From the NCBI GenBank assembly GCA_046705285.1, contig JBJKQK010000168.1, positions 9,521-73,520 on the forward strand: 64,000 nt of DNA, given 5' to 3'. This DNA comes from SCRD01 sp046705285. Lineage in GTDB: Bacteria > Acidobacteriota > Terriglobia > UBA7540. Under the pieces are notes generated by a model. It did no database searches, was not told where the DNA came from, and was given only the letters and a program-made list of their open reading frames with translations. Of the stretch, positions 27,719 through 37,071 are shown in pieces (position 1 is the stretch's first letter; each line of letters opens with the position of its first letter). The translations under genes and the position numbers were made by a program.

Positions 27719-28465
27719 TCAGCGTCCGGCTTCCAGCCGTGCGATCAGCGGTTCAGGCAAACCTTCCTTGCGCATCTTCTCCTGAGTCGCCACCAAGTCG
27801 TAAGGCGTCCGGTAAAACTCCACGCGTTTCTGCTGAAGGTCCAGGATGGCGAAGGCCGCCCGCCAGTCACCGTCCCGTGGCTGCCCGGTCGAGCCAGGGT
27901 TGATCAGGTATCGTGTGTGTTCCTGAAGAACAATGCCTGCGGATTTGTCGTCCTCGATTGCCGGCAAGGAAATAGGCTGAAGCCGCCTGTCGGGTGTGAG
28001 CAGGAATCCACCTTGCTGATGGCTATGCCCAAAAAAGATCAGCGGAGCACTTGTTATCCTAAAAGCTTGGGCCGCTCCCAGCAAATCAAAGACGTATTCA
28101 TCCTCATCAATAGGCGAACCGTGAACCAGCTCGAAGCTGTCCACCCGGACTGGCCCGTTTGGAAGGCTGCGCAGAAATTCGAAATGCTCCGGTGTAAGCC
28201 GGGCGCGGGTCCAGTCCGCTGCCATGCGAGCCAGGAAGTTGAAGTCTTCGGCGTCCGTCAGGCCGCAGCAGGCCTTGTCATGATTGCCGCGCACAACCGC
28301 CGCGGCAAGCGGCCGGATACGGCTGATTACCTCATTGGGATCAGGGCCGTAGCCCACGAGATCCCCAAGACACAAAACCTGATCATACTTGCCCTCGGCA
28401 AGATGGAGGGATTTTTCAAGCGCTTCCAGGTTCGAATGGATATCGCTCAGGATGAGATAACGCAA
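27719..28465 (-). CDS. Calcineurin-like metallophosphoesterase (YfcE/MJ0936 type)
   Basis: A 248-residue metallophosphoesterase with all five blocks: SDIHSN at the start, GDLVGYGP, RGNHD, VHGSP and GHSH. I prefer the TTG start at 28465, which follows GGAGG by 5 nt and begins the protein MRYLILSDIH as in relatives; an ATG at 28489 adds eight residues but has no ribosome site. The protein is cytosolic. Substrates in this family range from cyclic nucleotides to dinucleotides, so the exact reaction is open. Confidence 0.88.
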   Translation of the reverse strand: MRYLILSDIHSNLEALEKSLHLAEGKYDQVLCLGDLVGYGPDPNEVISRIRPLAAAVVRGNHDKACCGLTDAEDFNFLARMAADWTRARLTPEHFEFLRSLPNGPVRVDSFELVHGSPIDEDEYVFDLLGAAQAFRITSAPLIFFGHSHQQGGFLLTPDRRLQPISLPAIEDDKSAGIVLQEHTRYLINPGSTGQPRDGDWRAAFAILDLQQKRVEFYRTPYDLVATQEKMRKEGLPEPLIARLEAGR

Positions 28466-28887
28466 GTGAGCCTCCGAATCCCCGATCATACATGTCGGCT
28501 TCTAAAGGCATGGAGCCAACTTCGTCCCATCTCAAAATTCTGCTGAACCAATGCCCCTCTGCGTGAACAGGTGCCAGAAAACCAGGACAAAACCTGGGGA
28601 CTTTCGAGTTACTTTATCACTACCCACAAGTATTCTGACACAGTTTCGAAGGACGTGTTTGTTTTACTTGAACCTTGATTGAGGTGCCAAACACCTCATA
28701 TGACTTTCGTAATTGTACCGATTGTCCGGCAGTCAAGAGGACACAGCTCCTGCGCAAAAAAACGTTGCGCTCGCTAGCGGTCCAAGGTATGTTACGTGCT
28801 GGGGATTCAATATCAACCATTCCGGATGCATCCCGATGCGTCCGTCAAGACGGCTGGGAGCCCAAGGCCCGGCTGAGAAGGAGATTT
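28466..28887. other. Intergenic region with an inverted repeat
   Basis: This lies between the divergent phosphoesterase and methyltransferase genes. The plus frame of the methyltransferase is open back to 28675 but reads as non-coding. A 7-bp inverted repeat, TGAGGTG-CCAAA-CACCTCA (28680-28698), has no T-run and could be an operator or an mRNA hairpin. I see no other feature. Confidence 0.5.
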
Positions 28888-29916
28888 ATGGCATCAACAC
28901 CACAGGCGGCGGCAGCGCCGAATCCTGCGCAGGTTTTTGAAACTTTGACCGCTTATCAGCGGTCGGCAGCGCTTCGTGCGGCCATTGAGCTTGACCTGTT
29001 CCGGGCGATTGGAGAAGGGCCAGGCGATGTTGCATCGCTGGCAAAACAGTGTTCGGCCTCTGAGCGCGGCATTCGCATTCTGTGCGACTATCTCACGGTT
29101 ATCGGCATGCTAAACAAAGAAAATGGCCGTTACCAGCACACGGCAACGAGCGCGGCTTTTCTCGACCCGCGCTCACCGTCTTGCCTCGCCGCCACAGCAC
29201 GTTTCCTGGGAAACCCAGCCTTGCACGAACCCTTTACAAGGCTGGCTGAAATTGTCCGGAACGGGCATACCGTGCTGCCCGGGCAAGGCTCCGTCGAGCC
29301 AGAAAATCCAATATGGGTGGATTTCGCGCACAGCATGGCTCCCATGATGGCACCCATGGCTACTCCGCTTGGCGCCATCGTTCTGGACGGCCACAACGGT
29401 CCCCTCAAGGTACTTGACATCGCCGCGGGCCACGGGCTGTTCGGCGTCGAGGTGGCAAGGCAGAACCCGCAAGCCCACATAGTGGCAGTTGACTGGGCCC
29501 CCGTTCTGGAGGTTGCCTATGCGAATGCAAAGAAAGCCGGTGTGGCCGACCGTTACACTAAACTGCCAGGTAGCGCGTTTGAGGTGGAATACGGCGGGCC
29601 CTATGACGTTGTCCTGCTCACCAATTTCCTGCACCACTTTGATCCACCTACCAACACTGGATTGCTGAAGAAGGTTCACTCAGCCATGAAACCCGGAGGC
29701 CTCGTTGCTTCCCTGGAATTCGTGCCCAACGAAGACCGCGTATCACCGCCCATGGCTGCAGCTTTCAGCATGACCATGCTCGCCAGTACCCCAACGGGAG
29801 ACGCTTACACCTTCAGGGAACTGGAGGCGATGTACCGGGAAGCCGGCTTTGACAACATCACCGCGCGCCCGGTGCCTTCGGGCCCACACACTGTCGTGCT
29901 CGGACGAAAAGTATGA
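28888..29916 (+). CDS. SAM-dependent methyltransferase with dimerisation domain (O-methyltransferase family 2 type)
   Basis: A 342-residue methyltransferase built like the plant-type/polyketide O-methyltransferases: an N-terminal winged-helix dimerisation domain (about 10-110) and a Rossmann domain with LDIAAGHGLFGVEVAR (about 180) and VAVDWAPVLE, LLTNFLHHFD and MKPGGLVASLEF. The start at 28888 has a strong AAGGAGAT. The substrate is probably a secondary metabolite or quinone-like compound, but nothing in the neighbourhood defines it. It seems to be transcribed alone. Confidence 0.88.
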   Translation: MASTPQAAAAPNPAQVFETLTAYQRSAALRAAIELDLFRAIGEGPGDVASLAKQCSASERGIRILCDYLTVIGMLNKENGRYQHTATSAAFLDPRSPSCLAATARFLGNPALHEPFTRLAEIVRNGHTVLPGQGSVEPENPIWVDFAHSMAPMMAPMATPLGAIVLDGHNGPLKVLDIAAGHGLFGVEVARQNPQAHIVAVDWAPVLEVAYANAKKAGVADRYTKLPGSAFEVEYGGPYDVVLLTNFLHHFDPPTNTGLLKKVHSAMKPGGLVASLEFVPNEDRVSPPMAAAFSMTMLASTPTGDAYTFRELEAMYREAGFDNITARPVPSGPHTVVLGRKV

Positions 29917-30314
29917 GACCATAGAATCGCCCCTTCTCGAATGTGAACTGGCAGGGACTGAGAGGCCCGGAGCTTCGTTAGCGCGCCCGGGCTTTTCCAG
30001 TTCAGGGTGACGGAGGTTCGCAACAGATTTCTCTGTGCCCTCCGTGTCTTGCAAGGTTTCGCGCTGAGCGCAAGGATAATCTCCGTGCTCTGTGTACAAA
30101 AGCTTTTACCCACTGGGTGCACATAGACCAATGCCTGCTTAAAAAACTAGAATTGTTGCCTTGCAGCAATAGGTAATAAACCAGAGGCCCTTTGTGAATC
30201 CATCCTGGCCGAGGTGCAAGCTCAGCGGTCGCGAGCCTTGCGGCTTTTTAATCGGATATGTTAAGTTCAATAGGTTCAAGACATCGCAGGATTTTCGGCT
30301 GAGCAGGCGAGTCC
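29917..30314. other. Intergenic region
   Basis: No gene is seen in this 398-nt stretch. It holds the CTCTGTG/CTCCGTG-rich repeat at 30031-30097 and, at about 30216-30250, a bulged hairpin (GCAAGCTC/GAGCCTTGC) followed by GGCTTTTTA that could act as a weak terminator for the plus-strand methyltransferase. The promoter of the gamma carbonic anhydrase gene is presumably in the last 100 nt. Confidence 0.5.
30031..30097. repeat. Copy of a CTCTGTG/CTCCGTG intergenic motif
   Basis: Contains CTCTGTGCCCTCCGTGTC near the start and CTCCGTGCTCTGTG near the end, in a non-coding stretch. A related sequence, on the opposite strand, is at 36207-36268 (GACACGGAGGA and GACACAGAGGAC). Only short cores are shared, so this is a degenerate family. 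Confidence 0.4.
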
Positions 30315-30848
30315 ATGATTGCCACCTATAAAGGCGCTTCTCCTCGTATAGCGAAATCGGCATTTGTTGCCGCCAGCGCCGACCTGATCGGCGATGTCGA
30401 AATTGCCGAGGACGCCAGCATCTGGTTCCAAGTGGTGCTGCGTGGCGATATCGGGCCGATTCGCGTGGGAGCGCAGAGCAACATTCAGGACGGCTCCGTT
30501 CTGCACAGCGTGACCGGAGTGCCCGTTATTGTGGGCCACCGGGTGACGGTGGGCCACCGGGTGGTTCTGCACGGCTGCACGGTGGAAGACAATTGCCTGA
30601 TCGGCATGGGCGCCATTGTTCTGAACGGGGCGCTCGTGGGGGCGGGATCCATCCTGGCGGCGGGAGCGCTGGTGCTGGAAAACGCCGTAATTCCGCCGGG
30701 AAGCCTTTACGTTGGGGTGCCTGCGAAACTTCGGCGGAAATTGAACGACGAAGATCGCACTTTTATCGACGCCCACGCCGGCCACTACCTCGAATACAAG
30801 GATATTTATCTGGCTGAGACCGGTACACAATCCGCTCCTAAAACGTAG
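30315..30848 (+). CDS. Gamma carbonic anhydrase family protein
   Basis: A 177-residue left-handed beta-helix protein of the gamma carbonic anhydrase/YrdA family. Hexapeptide repeats run from about residue 15 to 130. The zinc-type His residues are in VLHSV, VGHRVVLHGC, and RGDIGPIRVG carries the conserved Arg and Asp. A 14-bp direct DNA repeat encodes GHRV twice in a row, but this matches the normal hexapeptide periodicity. The protein probably forms a trimer and may hydrate CO2, although many relatives show no activity. It precedes hisS on the same strand by about 50 nt. Confidence 0.9.
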   Translation: MIATYKGASPRIAKSAFVAASADLIGDVEIAEDASIWFQVVLRGDIGPIRVGAQSNIQDGSVLHSVTGVPVIVGHRVTVGHRVVLHGCTVEDNCLIGMGAIVLNGALVGAGSILAAGALVLENAVIPPGSLYVGVPAKLRRKLNDEDRTFIDAHAGHYLEYKDIYLAETGTQSAPKT

Positions 30849-30897
30849 TGCGCTGCTTGAAGCACGAGGCCGGAACCGCATCGAAATCTGAATCAAC

Positions 30898-32211
30898 GTG
30901 TCCAAAAAGAACGAACTCATTCAATCCGTCAAGGGAACCCGTGATCTGCTACCCGCCGAAACACCGCTCTGGCAGAGGGTGGAAGATGAGGCACGAAAGG
31001 TCTTCGAGGCTTACAACTTCCGGGAGATCCGCACGCCCATCCTCGAACAGACCGCTCTATTTGCCCGCAGCGTGGGCACTGACACCGACATCGTCACCAA
31101 GGAGATGTACACGTTCGAGGATCGAGACAGCGAATCGCTGACGTTGCGCCCGGAGGCTACGGCATCCGTCGTGCGCGCCTATATTGAACACCGGCTTTAC
31201 AACGAAGGCGGCATCCACAAGCTTTATTACTTCGGTCCCATGTTCCGGCGCGAACGGCCACAGAAGGGGCGCTACCGGCAATTCTATCAGATTGGCGCGG
31301 AAGTGCTGGGCTCCGACCATCCAGCCATCGACGCCGAAGTGCTGGAGATGTTGGTTCTGCTGCTGGAGCGGCTCCGGTTGAAAGAATTCAAGCTTCTGCT
31401 GAACTCCGTTGGCTGCCCTAAATGCCGGCCCGAATACCTGAAGATACTGCGCGAGGCGCTCGATGAGGCTAAGTCGCGGCTGTGCGAGGATTGCCAGCGG
31501 CGCGCGACGACAAACCCGCTTCGCGTGCTGGATTGCAAAGTTGAGGCGGACCAACCCGTCATCGAAGAGTTGCCCAAAATCATCGATCACCTGTGCCCGG
31601 AGTGCCGGCAACATTTTGATTCCGTAACCATGGATTTGAAGCAGCGTGGGGTGGCCTTTGAGATTGTGCCACGCCTGGTGCGCGGGCTTGACTATTACAC
31701 TAGGACGACTTTTGAGATCACCAGCGGATTGCTTGGCGCACAAAATGCCATCCTGGGAGGTGGGCGCTATGACGGGCTTTCCGAAATGCTGGGTGGGCCT
31801 CCGGCGCCGGGCTTCGGATTCGCCATCGGCCAGGACCGGCTGGTTCTGACCGTGGAAGCAACGGCGGGTTTGCAGCCACTGCAGCCGCTCGCCGTCTACG
31901 TGGCGTGGATGGGTGAGGCCACGCGCGAGCCGGCCATGATGTTGGCGCGCGAACTCCGGCGCCAGAGCATCGGGACGGAAATCAGTTTTCATCCGATCAA
32001 GCTGAAAAAGGCGATGGGCATCGCCAGCAAACTCCAGGTGCCGTACACCATCATCATCGGTGAACAAGAAGTCGCAAGCGGAAGCTATCAGGTGAAAGAC
32101 ATGCAAACCGGCGAACAGATCAGCGTCAGCACCGCTGAAATTGCAGGCTACCTGCAGGAGAAATTGCACGAGGCTTTGCCGGCGGAAAGTCACCTGCTGG
32201 AACAAAAATGA
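30898..32211 (+). CDS. hisS: Histidyl-tRNA synthetase
   Basis: A 437-residue class II aminoacyl-tRNA synthetase, which charges tRNA-His with histidine. Motif-like stretches are KGTRDLLP, TLRPEATASVVRAYIEH, GPMFRRERPQKGRYRQFYQ and the histidine-specific VRGLDYYTRTTFE. The middle carries several CxxC pairs (CPKC, CEDC, CPEC), suggesting a zinc-binding insert in the relatives of this group. It starts with GTG at 30898. aspS follows 20 nt downstream, so hisS-aspS form an operon. Confidence 0.97.
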   Translation: MSKKNELIQSVKGTRDLLPAETPLWQRVEDEARKVFEAYNFREIRTPILEQTALFARSVGTDTDIVTKEMYTFEDRDSESLTLRPEATASVVRAYIEHRLYNEGGIHKLYYFGPMFRRERPQKGRYRQFYQIGAEVLGSDHPAIDAEVLEMLVLLLERLRLKEFKLLLNSVGCPKCRPEYLKILREALDEAKSRLCEDCQRRATTNPLRVLDCKVEADQPVIEELPKIIDHLCPECRQHFDSVTMDLKQRGVAFEIVPRLVRGLDYYTRTTFEITSGLLGAQNAILGGGRYDGLSEMLGGPPAPGFGFAIGQDRLVLTVEATAGLQPLQPLAVYVAWMGEATREPAMMLARELRRQSIGTEISFHPIKLKKAMGIASKLQVPYTIIIGEQEVASGSYQVKDMQTGEQISVSTAEIAGYLQEKLHEALPAESHLLEQK

Positions 32212-32231
32212 CGGAAAGGTAAGGATCCACT

Positions 32232-34016
32232 TTGGAACTCGACTTACTTGGCGAACGACGGAGAACGCACCACTGCGGCGACTTGCGAAAAGTGCATTCG
32301 GGCCAGAAAGTATTTCTGGCAGGATGGGTGGCGCGCCGGCGCGATCTTGGCAATCTGATCTTTCTTGATCTGCGCGACCACACCGGCATCGTTCAAGTGG
32401 TCGTGAACGCGGAATCAAGCCCGGAAGCCCACGCCAAGGCCGAGCAGGTGCGGACGGAATACGTCGTGGGCGTGGAAGGCGAAGCAGTGCTGCGGGCGCC
32501 GGAAACCGTGAACGCGCAGCTCGCCACGGGCGAAGTGGAAGTGAAAACGCAGACCCTGCTGCTGCTGAATGAGGCAAAAACTCCTCCTTTCCCCATTGAA
32601 GATGAAACTCGAACGGCCGAGGACACACGCCTACGCTACCGATATCTGGACCTACGCCGCAGCCGCATGCAGCACAACATCCGCCTCCGCCACCGCGCCA
32701 ACCAGGTGGTGCGCGAGCACTTTGACGAACACCAGTTCATCGAAGTGGAAACGCCTTTCATGACGCGGTCAACGCCCGAGGGCGCGCGCGATTACCTGGT
32801 GCCGAGCCGGGTTCGCCTGGGCCACTTTTACGCGCTGCCGCAGTCGCCGCAACTCTTCAAGCAGTTGCTGATGATCGCCGGGTTCGACCGTTATTTCCAG
32901 ATTGTCCGCTGCTTCCGAGACGAAGACCTGCGCGCTGACCGCCAGCCCGAATTCACGCAAATCGACGTGGAGATTGCCTTCCCGCAGCGTGAAGTGCTCT
33001 TCGACATCATTGAAGGTCTGCTGGAAAAACTCCTGGCGCTGGTTGATGTCAAAGTCGAGCGGCCGTTCACGCGCCTTGCCTACGACACGGCCATGCAAAA
33101 ATACGGCTCCGACAAGCCGGACCTGCGGTTTGCGCTGGAATGGAAACGCCTGGAGTTGCCGCACAGCAAGCTGAATGAGGTGAAAGGATTTCAGTTTGCC
33201 AAGGGCCTTCGCGTTCCTGGCGCTGCGTCAAAAATCTCCCGCAGCCAGTTTGACCGCTACCAGGAAACCCTGCGGGCACAGGGAACCTCGAACTCGGCGT
33301 ATCTGACCGTCAGCGAGGCGGGCATCCAGTCGCGGATGAAAAACGCACTCGGCGACGACGGCCTCCGGCAAATCGTCGCAGCCACCGAAGCTCAACTCGG
33401 CGACCTGGTGATCCTACTGGGGGCGGAATCGGACTCAGTGGAAAACGTACGCGCTCTTGATCAGGCATCAGGCTGGTTGCGACTGGAACTCGCGAATAAA
33501 TTTGAGCTCATCAAGCCCGGCCTTTGGAAACTCGCGTGGATTATTGACTTCCCCATGTTCGAGTACGACAAAAATGAGAAGCGTTTTGCGGCCATGCACC
33601 ACCCGTTCACGTCGCCGCGGGAAGAAGATCTGGACCGGCTGGAGTCGGTCCCGGGCAGCGTCAAGGCTCTTGCGTATGACCTGGTTCTGAACGGGCAGGA
33701 GATCGGCGGGGGCTCAATCCGTATGCACCGCCCCGACATCCAGAAGCGAGTCTTCCGAGTGCTGGGCTTGAGCGATGAAAAGGCCCGGGAGCGATTCGGC
33801 TTCTTCATGGACGCGCTCGAATACGGGGCGCCGCCACACGGGGGGATCGCGCTGGGCGTTGATCGCATTGTCGCCCTGCTGGCAGGCGAATCGAGCATCC
33901 GCGAAGTCATCGCATTTCCCAAGACCGCCAGCGCCACCGACCTGATGTGCGACGCGCCCGCAACCGTCGATCCCGAACAACTCTCTGAACTGGGGCTGAA
34001 GATTCTGAAGTATTGA
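32232..34016 (+). CDS. aspS: Aspartyl-tRNA synthetase
   Basis: A 594-residue class II synthetase of the bacterial type: N-terminal OB-fold anticodon-binding domain (FLAGWVARRRDLGNLIFLDLRD), catalytic domain with motif 2 (QIVRCFRDEDLRADRQPEFTQ, split here in two) and motif 3 (GIALGVDRIVALLAG), and the GAD insert in between. It charges tRNA-Asp; whether it also misacylates tRNA-Asn depends on residues I cannot judge by eye. The start is TTG at 32232 with AAGGA about 8 nt upstream. It follows hisS at 20 nt. Confidence 0.96.
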   Translation: MELDLLGERRRTHHCGDLRKVHSGQKVFLAGWVARRRDLGNLIFLDLRDHTGIVQVVVNAESSPEAHAKAEQVRTEYVVGVEGEAVLRAPETVNAQLATGEVEVKTQTLLLLNEAKTPPFPIEDETRTAEDTRLRYRYLDLRRSRMQHNIRLRHRANQVVREHFDEHQFIEVETPFMTRSTPEGARDYLVPSRVRLGHFYALPQSPQLFKQLLMIAGFDRYFQIVRCFRDEDLRADRQPEFTQIDVEIAFPQREVLFDIIEGLLEKLLALVDVKVERPFTRLAYDTAMQKYGSDKPDLRFALEWKRLELPHSKLNEVKGFQFAKGLRVPGAASKISRSQFDRYQETLRAQGTSNSAYLTVSEAGIQSRMKNALGDDGLRQIVAATEAQLGDLVILLGAESDSVENVRALDQASGWLRLELANKFELIKPGLWKLAWIIDFPMFEYDKNEKRFAAMHHPFTSPREEDLDRLESVPGSVKALAYDLVLNGQEIGGGSIRMHRPDIQKRVFRVLGLSDEKARERFGFFMDALEYGAPPHGGIALGVDRIVALLAGESSIREVIAFPKTASATDLMCDAPATVDPEQLSELGLKILKY

Positions 34017-34188
34017 ACTGTTGCAGGGAGCCACAGCAGATTCAGTCGCCACCATGGCGCGCAGCAATCAATAAGTCGGGGGCTCATCTCCGTCCTTGCA
34101 TGAGCATAATCAGGATGCTGGAGCTTCGGCTCCGGCGGACGAAGAGGGGAGCAAAAGGGGCTTTAGTCCTAGAATTAAAGGTCGCTGC

Positions 34189-36147
34189 ATGTCAGTAATT
34201 CACATCCTTCCCGAGGCCGTCGCCAACAAGATTGCGGCGGGCGAAGTGGTCGAGCGGCCGGCTTCTGTGGCCAAGGAGCTGGTTGAAAACTCGATTGATG
34301 CCGGAGCGCACGAGGTTGAAGTCCGCGTGGAGAGCGGGGGCAAGCGCCTAATCCGCGTGGTGGACGACGGCTGCGGCATGACACGCGACGACGCCCTGCT
34401 GGCCTTCGAGCGGCACGCCACCAGCAAAATCAAGTCTGCCGAAGACCTGGACGAGATCGCAACACTGGGATTTCGCGGCGAGGCCTTGCCTTCCATAGCG
34501 GCCGTATGCCGCCTGAATCTCGAAACCCGCCACGTCTCAGAAGAAGCGGGCACGCGGATGGAATTTGCGGGCGGGAAGCTTCGTGACGTCAAAGAAATCG
34601 CCCGGCCGCCCGGCACCACGATTGAGGTTCAAGGCCTGTTCTACAACGTTCCGGCACGCCGCAAATTCTTGCGATCAGAATCCACCGAACTCGGGCATAT
34701 TGCTTCTATGGTTACGCATTACGCGCTGGCCCACCCCGACAAATCGTTCCGGCTCGAGTCCGTGTCCAATGAAATCCTGGCCGTTTCTCCCGTGGCGAGC
34801 CATCGCGAGCGGATTTACCAGGTGATGGGCGCGCAGGCTCTGGAACAACTCGTGGAATTTGGACCCATCGAGCGCCAACTGCTGCCGCTTGCCAGCAGTA
34901 TGCATCTCGGCGAGGAAGCAGAAGACCATGTCGAGCCGGCGGCAGCGCCGGTTTTCAAAATCTTCGGTTTTGTTTCGCGGCCGGAAGTTCACAAGCTGAA
35001 CCGCAACCAAATCTACTTTTTTGTCAGCCGACGGCTGATCCGCGACCGGTTGGCGCTGCACGCGCTGAATGAGGCTTATCGCAACATTCTGCCGGCCGGA
35101 ATCTTTCCAGTGGCAATGATTTTTCTCGATCTTCCGCCGGGTGAAGTTGATGTAAATGTTCACCCCTCAAAAGCCGAGGTCCGCTTCCGCAACTCATCTT
35201 TTGTGCACGACCTGATTCGCGATTCGGTGCTTCAGGCCTTGATGGCTGCACGGCCTGTCGCAGCATTCCCCATGCGCAGGCCGGTACAAGCCGATGACCG
35301 GCAGGACAGGGTCGAAGCGGGCGATGAAATAACGGCACCTTCGGCGGGAACGAGGCAGTGGGTGCCCACGGCAAAGCAGAGAGATGCGTCTGGTTCGGCG
35401 CCGGCCAGAGTGTTCCAACTCTCAGCGCCCAGGCCGGCACCCTCGCCGGGATATCTTCCCCTGGCCGAGGAGGCGCTCTCCATTTATGCTTCAGCTGCAC
35501 CCGTATCCTGCTCGGCTCCATACGCTGAGGGTGAGCCCGCTTCGCCCGAATCCCGAACCGGTGAACTTCCCTCGGACCTCCTGCCGCTTGGCCAGGTGCA
35601 ATCCAGCTTCATTGTAGCCACCAACGCGGAAGGGCTTTGGATCATCGATCAGCACGTGGCGCATGAGCGGATCTTATTTGAGCAGCGCCTGCGACAGCGC
35701 CAGGACAGCGAACTCGAAGGACAGCGGTTGCTTATTCCAATCATCATGGACCTGCAGCCGGAGCAACGTGCCACCTATCAGGAGATCGCAGGGGAACTGG
35801 CTGCCAACGGATTTGAGGTGGAAGCTTTCGGCCAGGGAAGCGTGGCCGTGAAGTCATCACCCGCCGACATTCATGCTGAAGACGTGGAAAAGCTGGTACG
35901 TGAGATTCTGGACGGTGTGAGGCGCGAAGCGCGCGCCCTGTCGCTGAACGAGTTGCGGCGAAACATCGCGGCCACTGTGGCATGCCATGCGGCCATCAAG
36001 GTCAATATGCCGCTTGACCAGGAGAAAATGAGCTGGCTGCTACTGGAACTGAGCAAAACGGAATGTCCCATGACCTGCCCCCACGGACGCCCGATCGTGC
36101 TGCGGTACGACATGAAGGAGATTCAGAGAGCCTTTAAGAGGATCTGA
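34189..36147 (+). CDS. mutL: DNA mismatch repair protein MutL with endonuclease motif
   Basis: A 652-residue MutL. The N-terminal GHKL ATPase has ELVENSIDAGA, DDGCGM and GFRGEAL; a Pro/Ala-rich linker (about 355-460) follows. The C-terminal domain has DQHVAHERILFE from Asp487, a variant of the DQHA(x)2E(x)4E metal-dependent endonuclease motif, and CPHGRP from Cys630, so this is the nicking type of MutL found in bacteria without MutH. The ATG at 34189 is preceded by AAAGG; the frame extends upstream without family similarity. Confidence 0.95.
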   Translation: MSVIHILPEAVANKIAAGEVVERPASVAKELVENSIDAGAHEVEVRVESGGKRLIRVVDDGCGMTRDDALLAFERHATSKIKSAEDLDEIATLGFRGEALPSIAAVCRLNLETRHVSEEAGTRMEFAGGKLRDVKEIARPPGTTIEVQGLFYNVPARRKFLRSESTELGHIASMVTHYALAHPDKSFRLESVSNEILAVSPVASHRERIYQVMGAQALEQLVEFGPIERQLLPLASSMHLGEEAEDHVEPAAAPVFKIFGFVSRPEVHKLNRNQIYFFVSRRLIRDRLALHALNEAYRNILPAGIFPVAMIFLDLPPGEVDVNVHPSKAEVRFRNSSFVHDLIRDSVLQALMAARPVAAFPMRRPVQADDRQDRVEAGDEITAPSAGTRQWVPTAKQRDASGSAPARVFQLSAPRPAPSPGYLPLAEEALSIYASAAPVSCSAPYAEGEPASPESRTGELPSDLLPLGQVQSSFIVATNAEGLWIIDQHVAHERILFEQRLRQRQDSELEGQRLLIPIIMDLQPEQRATYQEIAGELAANGFEVEAFGQGSVAVKSSPADIHAEDVEKLVREILDGVRREARALSLNELRRNIAATVACHAAIKVNMPLDQEKMSWLLLELSKTECPMTCPHGRPIVLRYDMKEIQRAFKRI

Positions 36148-36206
36148 CGTTTAGGCGTGAAGACGCCGTCGCCCTGATGCATTTCCTCAGTGACATCAAA
36201 AACCAT

Positions 36207-36268
36207 CACGCAAAGGACACGGAGGAGATTCCCCGGCTTTGTGTTAAAGTTTCAGAGACACAGAGGAC
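36207..36268. repeat. Copy of a GACACGGAGG/GACACAGAGG intergenic motif
   Basis: In the short gap between mutL and cmk, CACGCAAAGGACACGGAGG is followed about 30 nt later by CAGAGACACAGAGGAC. The cores match, in reverse complement, the stretch at 30031-30097. A looser relative is around 50524-50550 (CACAGAG, CACAGAGGG). The function is unknown. Confidence 0.4.
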
Positions 36269-36352
36269 AATGAGATACCTCTCGGGGACGCAACGCAGTT
36301 AGAGATGTTCCCCAACATGGAACAGCGCAAACCAATAATTCGATAGGAAACA

Positions 36353-37039
36353 ATGGCGGGACCCCTTGTTATTGCGATTGATGGACCTGCGGGCGCCGGC
36401 AAGAGCACCGTAGCCCAGATGCTTGCCGAACGTCTGGGGCTGGCCTACGTGGACAGCGGCGCTACTTACAGGGCCGCCGCGCTCAAGGTTGTGGCGGCCG
36501 GTGTTTCACTTGAAGATGAAAACGAAATCGCCCGAGTCGTAGCGTCGGCTGAAATCCGATTTGTTTCTCGCCAGCCACAGCCGCAAATCCTGCTGGATGG
36601 AAAGGACGTTACCGCAAAGATCCGGACCTCTGACGTCACTCTGGCTGCAGCGCGCGTCTCGCGCCTGCCGGAGGTCCGCAAAAAGCTGATTGCCCTTCAA
36701 AGGTCGCTCCTGAAAAGCCCGGGTGTGGTGATGGAAGGGCGCGACATCGGAACTGTCGTTTTTCCCGATGCGCCGCTGAAAATCTTCCTGAAAGCCGAGC
36801 CGAACGAGCGAGCCCGGCGCAGGCTGCAGCAGAACCACCAACAGGGACGCCCGTCTACGATGACGGATACGATGACAGAGATTTCAAACCGCGATCAACT
36901 GGATGCACAGAGGAAGATATCGCCGTTGGTTCCCGCCGAAGACGCCACAATCCTCGACTCCACTTCCCTCTCCGCTGAAGAAGTGGTTGAAGAGATTCTG
37001 GAATTGGCTCGGATGAAGAAATTACTGGGCCCACAGTAG
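36353..37039 (+). CDS. cmk: Cytidylate kinase
   Basis: A 228-residue (d)CMP kinase, which makes (d)CDP for nucleotide supply. It has the P-loop GPAGAGKST (about 12-20), DSGATYRAAAL, EGRDIGTVVFPDAPLKIFL and an LID-like RARRRLQQNHQQG. The ATG follows AGGAAAC. It lies about 200 nt after mutL, separated by a repeat-containing gap, and converges with rho (33 nt apart). Confidence 0.96.
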   Translation: MAGPLVIAIDGPAGAGKSTVAQMLAERLGLAYVDSGATYRAAALKVVAAGVSLEDENEIARVVASAEIRFVSRQPQPQILLDGKDVTAKIRTSDVTLAAARVSRLPEVRKKLIALQRSLLKSPGVVMEGRDIGTVVFPDAPLKIFLKAEPNERARRRLQQNHQQGRPSTMTDTMTEISNRDQLDAQRKISPLVPAEDATILDSTSLSAEEVVEEILELARMKKLLGPQ

Positions 37040-37071
37040 GGCGCCTGTGTGGTCAAAAAGCCGCCCGGCCT

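Noticed and set aside
30533..30563. Direct DNA repeat in the gamma carbonic anhydrase gene
   Set aside because: The repeat encodes GHRV twice and agrees with the hexapeptide period of the left-handed beta-helix, so no unusual event is needed.
31057..32628. 523-codon open frame on the minus strand
   Set aside because: It is antisense to hisS and aspS, both recognised by synthetase motifs; the antisense protein has no recognisable family or ribosome site.
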